From contig CAIXGS010000030.1 of NCBI GenBank assembly GCA_903919125.1, positions 1-64,000 on the forward strand: 64,000 bases of DNA. Direction: 5' to 3'. Below, one piece after another: positions 59,053 through 64,000 of the stretch. Below the pieces are notes generated by a model. That model saw only the letters and a program-made list of their open reading frames with translations, ran no database searches and was not told where the DNA came from. The translations under genes and the position numbers were made by a program. Source of the DNA: an uncultured Spartobacteria bacterium. GTDB taxonomy: Bacteria; Verrucomicrobiota; Verrucomicrobiia; Chthoniobacterales; Chthoniobacteraceae. Positions within the stretch are counted from its first letter, which is position 1. Each line of letters opens with the position of its first letter.

Positions 59053-60372
59053 CTAACCAGCAGGTTGAATCTCCCAACCCTCGCGGTATTTCCGGCGCAA
59101 GAAGCGCTCCGCTTCGGGGTGCCCCGGCAGGCGCATCGCCGCTGCGTCCCACTCTAACGTCACGCCCGGAATGCGCGTCGCCACGTTCCCAAGAAGAACC
59201 GCCTCAGTGAGCGGACCGGCGTAGTCGAAATTGTCGCTGGTTTCCGTTCCGGCGAACACCGCGTCGACCCATGCATGATAATGGTTCCCCGCAGGCTGCT
59301 TCTCGATTTGGAAGCTGCTGAATTTCTCCACAGGAAATAGCTGTGGCATTCCCACATGGGGCTGCATCAAGACTCCCCCTTCGCCGATGAATATCGACCC
59401 CGCCTTCGCCAATTCCTGACCCGCCGGTAACTGTGCCAAAGCCGCATCGGGAAGACGTCCTCCATCGTACCACGTAACGGGTAAAGTCGGCCCCTTTGTA
59501 TAATTCGTGCTGGGAAACACGTACTGCACCGTTTCGGCCGAGGGCCACGTATGCCCGTTGAACCCTTCATTTTCCGCACGCACACTGATTGGGGAGCCAA
59601 GCCCAAGTGCCGTAAAAACAGGGTCAAGAATATGACACCCGAAGTCCCCCATGGTACCGCCACCAAACTCCTGCCAGTCGCGCCACTTGAAGGGGTGATA
59701 CACGTCAGGTGCGTATTCGCGTAAGGGAGCCACGCCGAGCCAAAGATCCCAGTTCAAAGATTCAGGTGCGATTCCAGAGGCTGGTGGAGCGGTGAGTTTG
59801 GTGTACCCGTTGCCTCCATTACGCTGCCACGAATGAACCGCAAGGATCTTTCCAATTACCCCGTCGCGAAGCAGTTTTACGCCAGTGCGGTACTCGCTGG
59901 CAGAATGGATCTGGTTCCCCATCTGGGTCCGCACTCTGGACTTGATCGCCTGCAGCCGCAGTTGGCGCGCCTCCCAAACCGTGTGTGTCAGCGGTTTTTG
60001 GCAGTAAACGTGTTTGCCCATCCGCATTGCAGCCATCGCGATCGCGGCGTGCATGTGGTCCGGGGTTGAAATAACCACGGCATCAAAGGCGGAGCCCAAC
60101 TTAGAAAACATCTCCCTAAAATCCGCGTGATGCGGCACCCCCGGAAACAATTGGTCAATTTTGGAAAACCGAGCCGAATCCACGTCGCAAAAGCCCACGT
60201 ATTTCACATGTTCGTGGGAACCAACTTCCTTCAAATCTGAAAGCCCCTTTCCATCACAACCTACCCCGACAATCTGAAGGTTGGAGTTGGGCTTCTGCGC
60301 TCGAAGAATGGCGGGGAAACCGAGCAGTGCAGTCGTCGACGTTTTTAAAAATGTTCTGCGGGTGGTATTCAT
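59053..60372 (-). CDS. Gfo/Idh/MocA family oxidoreductase with Tat-type leader (second copy)
   Basis: A 439-residue NAD(P)-dependent oxidoreductase-like protein. The ATG at 60372 starts a Tat-type leader (MNTTRRTFLKTSTTALLGFP); an upstream in-frame ATG at 60429 is less likely. The Rossmann part reads LQIVGVGCDGKGLSDL, then VKYVGFCDVD. The usual EKP motif is QKP here (125-127, in VYCQKPLTHTVWEARQL), a known variant in the exported PVC paralogues. HPFKWRDWQEFGGGTMGDFG is the C-terminal family block. It differs from the paralogue at 22803-24323 and is not a recent duplicate. The substrate is probably a sugar or cyclitol derivative, but this cannot be read from the sequence. Confidence 0.88.
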   Translation of the reverse strand: MNTTRRTFLKTSTTALLGFPAILRAQKPNSNLQIVGVGCDGKGLSDLKEVGSHEHVKYVGFCDVDSARFSKIDQLFPGVPHHADFREMFSKLGSAFDAVVISTPDHMHAAIAMAAMRMGKHVYCQKPLTHTVWEARQLRLQAIKSRVRTQMGNQIHSASEYRTGVKLLRDGVIGKILAVHSWQRNGGNGYTKLTAPPASGIAPESLNWDLWLGVAPLREYAPDVYHPFKWRDWQEFGGGTMGDFGCHILDPVFTALGLGSPISVRAENEGFNGHTWPSAETVQYVFPSTNYTKGPTLPVTWYDGGRLPDAALAQLPAGQELAKAGSIFIGEGGVLMQPHVGMPQLFPVEKFSSFQIEKQPAGNHYHAWVDAVFAGTETSDNFDYAGPLTEAVLLGNVATRIPGVTLEWDAAAMRLPGHPEAERFLRRKYREGWEIQPAG

Positions 60373-60473
60373 TTGGGGAGGGTGATGACCTTCAGATTCG
60401 AAGCTACTACTCGACTGAGCCTGTGGCAAATCTGTAACCGGAAGGAAATTCGGCCTCGAAGTCAGAGAACCGA

Positions 60474-60581
60474 GGGACAGACACTTTTAGTCATGCTCGC
60501 TTTTAGTCATGCTAGGTAATGCTCTGAAAATGAGCATCGCCCTTCAAGGAGTTGCATCGGTGGAAAAGAAGCAACTGTCCC
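60474..60581. repeat. REP/REPIN-like pair with internal 14-bp direct repeat
   Basis: gggacagacactttt (60474-60488) and an oppositely facing gcaactgtccc (60571-60581) form an inverted pair about 90 bp apart. Between them cttttagtcatgct is repeated directly at 60484 and 60500. The arrangement resembles a REPIN or the flank of a lost IS200-like RAYT element; no transposase frame remains. Confidence 0.55.
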
Positions 60582-60650
60582 TAATGGCACTCCTTGATCG
60601 ATTCTTTGGCGCTTGCAACAAGGCGGATCAGTCGGCAGTTTGCGCTCCTT

Positions 60651-61985
60651 ATGCGTAAGGTTATCCCTCTACTGATCGCTTTCACCGCGACCGCCTTGGC
60701 TCAACAGCCTCCCTATGACGTTTTTCCCGCTGCTGAGGCGCCCTATTATAGGGTTCGTTATGAGGCATCCACGACTCCGGGGGAGTTGATTTTCCCAGTG
60801 AATTATACGGTGTGGGTTCCTCCGGGAGTTAAGGAGTTGCGCGGGGTAATCGTCCACCAACACGGTTGCGGAGAGGGCTCATGTAAGTCGGGCCTCACTG
60901 GGGCGTTTGATTTACATTGGCAAGCGCTGGCAAAAAAACACGAGTGCGCGTTGCTAGCACCTTCGTATGAGCAACCCGAGAAGGCGGATTGTCAAATGTG
61001 GTGTGATCCGCGTAATGGCTCAGATGCGGCCTTTCAAAAAGGTCTCGCAGATTTGGGAGCAAAGTCTGGGCATCCCGAAATGGCAAAGGTCCCATGGGCT
61101 TTGTGGGGACACAGCGGCGGCGGTCACTGGGCTGGAGGAATGACGCTTTTGCATCCAGAACGTGTTGCCTGTACCTGGTTGCGCAGCGGAGTTCCTTTGC
61201 TCAAAGAGGACCCTAAACGGTCTGGGATTCACCCCCACGTGCTTTCTGACGCAGCGCTCAAAGTTCCAGTGATGTGTAACCCAGGAACCAAAGAGGGCGT
61301 CGCGTTGAAAGAAGGGCGTTTTGCAGGGGTATGGCCAGCGAACGAAGCGTTCTTCGGAACGATGCGTGAAAAGGGAGCGTTGATTGGCGTAGCGGTGGAT
61401 CCGTTGACAGCACACGAGTGTGGCAATCAGCGGTACCTCGCTATTCTTTGGCTGGATGCTTGCCTCTCTGCACGATTGCCAAAAAAAGGTGGAGAGCCAT
61501 TGAAGGCGATATCGAAATCAGAGGGATGGATTGCGCCCCTTTATACTGGAGGAGGCGAAATCGTGGAGCCTGTTCCCGAGGCGCAATTTAAGGGAGCGAG
61601 TGAGAAAGCCATTTGGTTGCCGAGCGATTCGATAGCGAAAGCTTGGGTGCAGTATGTGAGAGACACCTCAGTGCTTGATACGACGCCACCACCCGCACCT
61701 ACCCATGTGCAAGTAAAAGGAAATGAGCTGAGTTGGGAGGCTGAGGCGGATTTAGAAAGCGGATTGGCCGGCTTCATTATTGAGCGGGACGGACAGTTTC
61801 TTGCGAACGTTCCGGAGCAAGCGAAGAATCCTTTCGGGCGACCCATTTTCCAGAATTTGCAGTACAGTGATACGCCTACACAGCCGTTGTTGCCGATGCG
61901 GTTTACAGATGGCAAAGCTGAGGCAGGGAAAACGTATCAATATCGGGTTATCGCAGTGAATACCGCTGGATTAAAATCTCGTTAA
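60651..61985 (+). CDS. Secreted alpha/beta-hydrolase with C-terminal FnIII-like domain
   Basis: A 444-residue exported protein. The ATG at 60651 gives a signal peptide ([19 protein letters not shown]); a longer version at 60594 hides it. The hydrolase domain has the nucleophile elbow GHSGGGH (153-159) with Ser155. The catalytic His is likely in [10 protein letters not shown], and the acidic residue is not certain. [16 protein letters not shown] (67-82) holds a cysteine-rich loop near the oxyanion region. From about residue 345 an FnIII-like domain follows ([20 protein letters not shown] and [16 protein letters not shown]). This domain pair is common in secreted carbohydrate esterases of PVC bacteria. 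The substrate is unknown. REP-like repeats lie directly upstream. Confidence 0.85.
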   Translation: MRKVIPLLIAFTATALAQQPPYDVFPAAEAPYYRVRYEASTTPGELIFPVNYTVWVPPGVKELRGVIVHQHGCGEGSCKSGLTGAFDLHWQALAKKHECALLAPSYEQPEKADCQMWCDPRNGSDAAFQKGLADLGAKSGHPEMAKVPWALWGHSGGGHWAGGMTLLHPERVACTWLRSGVPLLKEDPKRSGIHPHVLSDAALKVPVMCNPGTKEGVALKEGRFAGVWPANEAFFGTMREKGALIGVAVDPLTAHECGNQRYLAILWLDACLSARLPKKGGEPLKAISKSEGWIAPLYTGGGEIVEPVPEAQFKGASEKAIWLPSDSIAKAWVQYVRDTSVLDTTPPPAPTHVQVKGNELSWEAEADLESGLAGFIIERDGQFLANVPEQAKNPFGRPIFQNLQYSDTPTQPLLPMRFTDGKAEAGKTYQYRVIAVNTAGLKSR

Positions 61986-62170
61986 CCGCTGTTTAATTCA
62001 CCACTTTCAAAAGGAATTACAAAAGATACAAAAGGCTGCCCGTACTTTTTACTCCCAATAGCGTTGATCGCGTGGGATCGACTGAAGTTCAAAATACTGG
62101 AAAGGGCGTTTTAGAATGCTCGTCAAGCCAGCCTAAAGATACCGCATGCGATAAGCGCCAAAGCGATCGG

Positions 62171-63127
62171 TCACCTTTCACACATTGTCTCTACGGCTGG
62201 CCAAACTGCGCTTAGCTCGAGATTTCGCCAGTTGCCAAGGGGAGCGCGCACAACCCGCACGCCCAAGTTTTGCGGCGCCCAAACGGCAGGATCGGTGGGA
62301 CCAAAAAGGAGGACACAAGGGACGCCCACAGCCGCCGCAATATGAGACACGCCGCTATCGTGCCCCACAAACCGACCGCAACTGGCCACAACAGCGGCCA
62401 TCGTTGGCAACGGTAGGTTAATCGCGAAGCGGACTCGCTTGCCCTGCCAAGCCTCGCCCAGAACACGCAGCACCTCCGCATCAGCCTCGCCCCCAAGCAC
62501 CACGAGTTCACCTTCAGGAAATCGTTCCCAAAAACGCAACCCAAGCAATTCCCAATGCTCTGCAGTCCAGTTTTTACTCACACTCCCACTCCCCGGATGC
62601 AACGCGAGTCGAGGCCCCGCCCCCTCCCCCAACCACGCCCGCCCCGAGGCTAGATCGTCTGAAGACAAAAAAAGCCTTGCCGCTGGATCCTCTAGAAACA
62701 AAGCCAGCGACTCCAAAGGCTGAGCCCATTCCCTAGCTGCATGAAGGTTTTGAGGCTTCCGGTATGCTGGAAGAAAATTACGGGCGCCCGATTTTCGTAC
62801 GTTGGTTTCAAAAATACCGTCCGGGTCGTAAAGGTAACTCACGATTTGTTGAAACCCCGCGAAATATTCGGATAACGCCAAGTCTAGCGTTCCGTTTCGG
62901 GCAAAAAAACCGGCAAGTGGGCCGTATTCGATAGAACGCACCCGGTTAGCATAAAAACGATTCTCCGCCAAAGACGCGATGTGCGGATAACCGAGAATCT
63001 CCAGAACGGCGTTTGGAAACGCTTCCCGCAACAAATAAAGCGCTGGAAGCGTTAAAACAAAATCACCAATGGCGCCGCCGCGAATTACTAAAATGCGCGG
63101 TTGCGAGCCTTCCGTCAGCACAGGCAA
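62171..63127 (-). CDS. GT9-family glycosyltransferase (heptosyltransferase-like)
   Basis: A 318-residue enzyme of glycosyltransferase family 9, which transfers heptose to the lipopolysaccharide core in Gram-negative bacteria. The N-terminal ILVIRGGAIGDFVLTLPAL (12-30) is the family start. The C-terminal Rossmann half has LALHPGSGSVSKNW and FVGHDSGVSHIAAAVGVPCV with FGPTDP, the nucleotide-sugar binding motifs. It starts either at TTG 63127, directly abutting the preceding stop, or at GTG 63121; both make sense. The gene upstream in transcription is the SMP-30-like gene, with no gap, so the two are co-translated. It suggests a lipopolysaccharide-type outer membrane, in line with the phylum. Confidence 0.88.
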   Translation of the reverse strand: MPVLTEGSQPRILVIRGGAIGDFVLTLPALYLLREAFPNAVLEILGYPHIASLAENRFYANRVRSIEYGPLAGFFARNGTLDLALSEYFAGFQQIVSYLYDPDGIFETNVRKSGARNFLPAYRKPQNLHAAREWAQPLESLALFLEDPAARLFLSSDDLASGRAWLGEGAGPRLALHPGSGSVSKNWTAEHWELLGLRFWERFPEGELVVLGGEADAEVLRVLGEAWQGKRVRFAINLPLPTMAAVVASCGRFVGHDSGVSHIAAAVGVPCVLLFGPTDPAVWAPQNLGVRVVRAPLGNWRNLELSAVWPAVETMCER

Positions 63128-64000
63128 CTAATGTTTAACCGTTTCAATCTGCAATTTACGACTCAGTACTTTATCACCATTTGTGACAAACAAAGTGTCG
63201 TGCTGACTCCCAGCTAGCGTGCAATTGGTAAGCGGTGCGGAGGGCTGCGGTTTATCTAAAACCCCACAAAGACGCCCAGTAGGATCAAAAATCTGCACTC
63301 CAAGCGCTGAGGTCACGTAATAGCGCCCCCGCCAATCCGTACACATACCGTCCCCCTTTGCCGCAGGAAGCGTCGGAGGTGGTTCCGCTGACTTGAACTC
63401 GCCCTTCGGATCCAATGGTAAGCGCAATGTCATGTAAGGAGACTTCGCGCTCAGCGTGCCGTCGGGTTCCAATCGAAACGCCCAGACGTACTGACCTTTG
63501 TATTCCGAAACGGCCAAAGTCCCGCCATCAGGCGACAAGGCAATCCCGTTTGGAGCCATAATCCCGTGATCTGCAGCCCAAACCGCACCTGTATTGCTAT
63601 CAATAAAAGTGATTTGCTGGCTCCCAGTTTCCGTAATGTAAATGAAGCCTTCTTTGGTTATGACCAAATCATTAGGTTGAACCCCAGTGGCAACTTCGCG
63701 CACCGCACCATCGGCCGGATTAATTGCGATCACCCGTTTTTTTGATCCTTGGCAGGCATAAAGCCAACCATCGGGGCCCATTTTCAGGCCGCTTACACCT
63801 TCAGCGGCAAGTTTGAGACGGGATCCGTCGACGCCGACCTTGTAAACGGCAGGAGCCTTCATATCTGAGAAGTAAAAATTCCCATCGGCGTCAGCACAGG
63901 CAGCATCCGCAAAGCCCATGCCCTCGGCGACGACCTTCCAGCCCTCGCCTGGGAGCAGTAAGTTGAGAAGCGTCAGGTCGCCCTTCAAATCGCCTGATGT
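63128..64000 (-). CDS. SMP-30/gluconolactonase-like beta-propeller domain, 5' end probably outside window
   Basis: At least 286 residues of a six-bladed propeller of the SMP-30/gluconolactonase/LRE type: GFADAACADADGNFYFSDMK, GLKMGPDGWLYACQG, NDLVITKEGFIYITETG, GIMAPNGIALSPDG with the metal-binding Asn, and KGDGMCTDWRGRYYVT. The only start codon near the edge is a TTG at 63988, and the frame stays open through the codons before it (ACA TCA GGC GAT), so the real start probably lies past base 64000, perhaps in a larger multidomain protein. Gluconolactonases open sugar lactones; several members bind Ca2+ or Zn2+. Its stop abuts the start of the GT9 gene, an unusual pairing of sugar metabolism and glycan synthesis. 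Confidence 0.83.
   Translation of the reverse strand, partial: TSGDLKGDLTLLNLLLPGEGWKVVAEGMGFADAACADADGNFYFSDMKAPAVYKVGVDGSRLKLAAEGVSGLKMGPDGWLYACQGSKKRVIAINPADGAVREVATGVQPNDLVITKEGFIYITETGSQQITFIDSNTGAVWAADHGIMAPNGIALSPDGGTLAVSEYKGQYVWAFRLEPDGTLSAKSPYMTLRLPLDPKGEFKSAEPPPTLPAAKGDGMCTDWRGRYYVTSALGVQIFDPTGRLCGVLDKPQPSAPLTNCTLAGSQHDTLFVTNGDKVLSRKLQIETVKH

Overview
The window looks like a chromosomal piece of a member of the Verrucomicrobiota, GC-rich and without plasmid or phage genes. The evidence is: a 51-residue protein of the Verrucomicrobia/Chlamydiae small basic protein family (49139-49294); a PVC-type dehydrogenase fused to a CxxCH cytochrome; two Tat-type Gfo/Idh/MocA oxidoreductases; FabV as an enoyl reductase; a giant autotransporter-associated beta-strand repeat protein; and very few Shine-Dalgarno sequences. 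No rRNA, tRNA, CRISPR array or intact insertion sequence was recognised.

Layout. The left third (1-21569, minus strand) is one reading frame of at least 7,189 codons that runs off the left edge. It encodes an exported protein made almost entirely of beta-strand repeats of several classes, with strict periods of 294 bp and 336/339 bp. To its right are a secreted esterase, a Gfo/Idh/MocA oxidoreductase and a small exported protein of unknown role. From 25150 to 37706 a tight six-gene plus-strand operon encodes a MoxR AAA+ ATPase fused to a decayed ABC-type ATPase domain, a DUF58 protein, a BatA/VWA membrane protein, a second VWA membrane protein, a 1,356-residue membrane protein with a very long Ala/Gln-rich helical region, and a secreted prenyltransferase/squalene-cyclase-fold protein. 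This is the most interesting candidate system in the window: a MoxR-VWA envelope machine with an unusual ATPase and unknown substrate.

From 38 to 49.3 kb come a small HTH regulator, an exported thioredoxin-like protein, FabV, a J-domain-like protein, the PVC dehydrogenase-cytochrome, DnaE with a YlbF-family protein, and the small basic protein. From 49.3 to 55.8 kb lies a housekeeping block: an RluD-type pseudouridine synthase diverging from a GYF/Yip1-like membrane protein, then coaD, yceD, rpmF, plsX, fabH and tatD. CoaD serves CoA supply, YceD and L32 serve the ribosome, and PlsX and FabH serve lipid synthesis. A structured rpmF-plsX spacer carries a terminator-like hairpin, a second hairpin and a perfect 18-bp palindrome. 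The right end (55.9-64 kb) is accessory metabolism and envelope: an LprI-like protein, a lactonase-type propeller, a small membrane protein, a second Gfo/Idh/MocA protein bounded by REP-like 15-bp inverted motifs, a secreted alpha/beta hydrolase, a GT9 heptosyltransferase-like enzyme, and an SMP-30/gluconolactonase domain that probably continues past the right edge.

All functions are read from recognisable motifs and context; no database search was run. Start codons are often uncertain because most genes lack a clear ribosome binding site.
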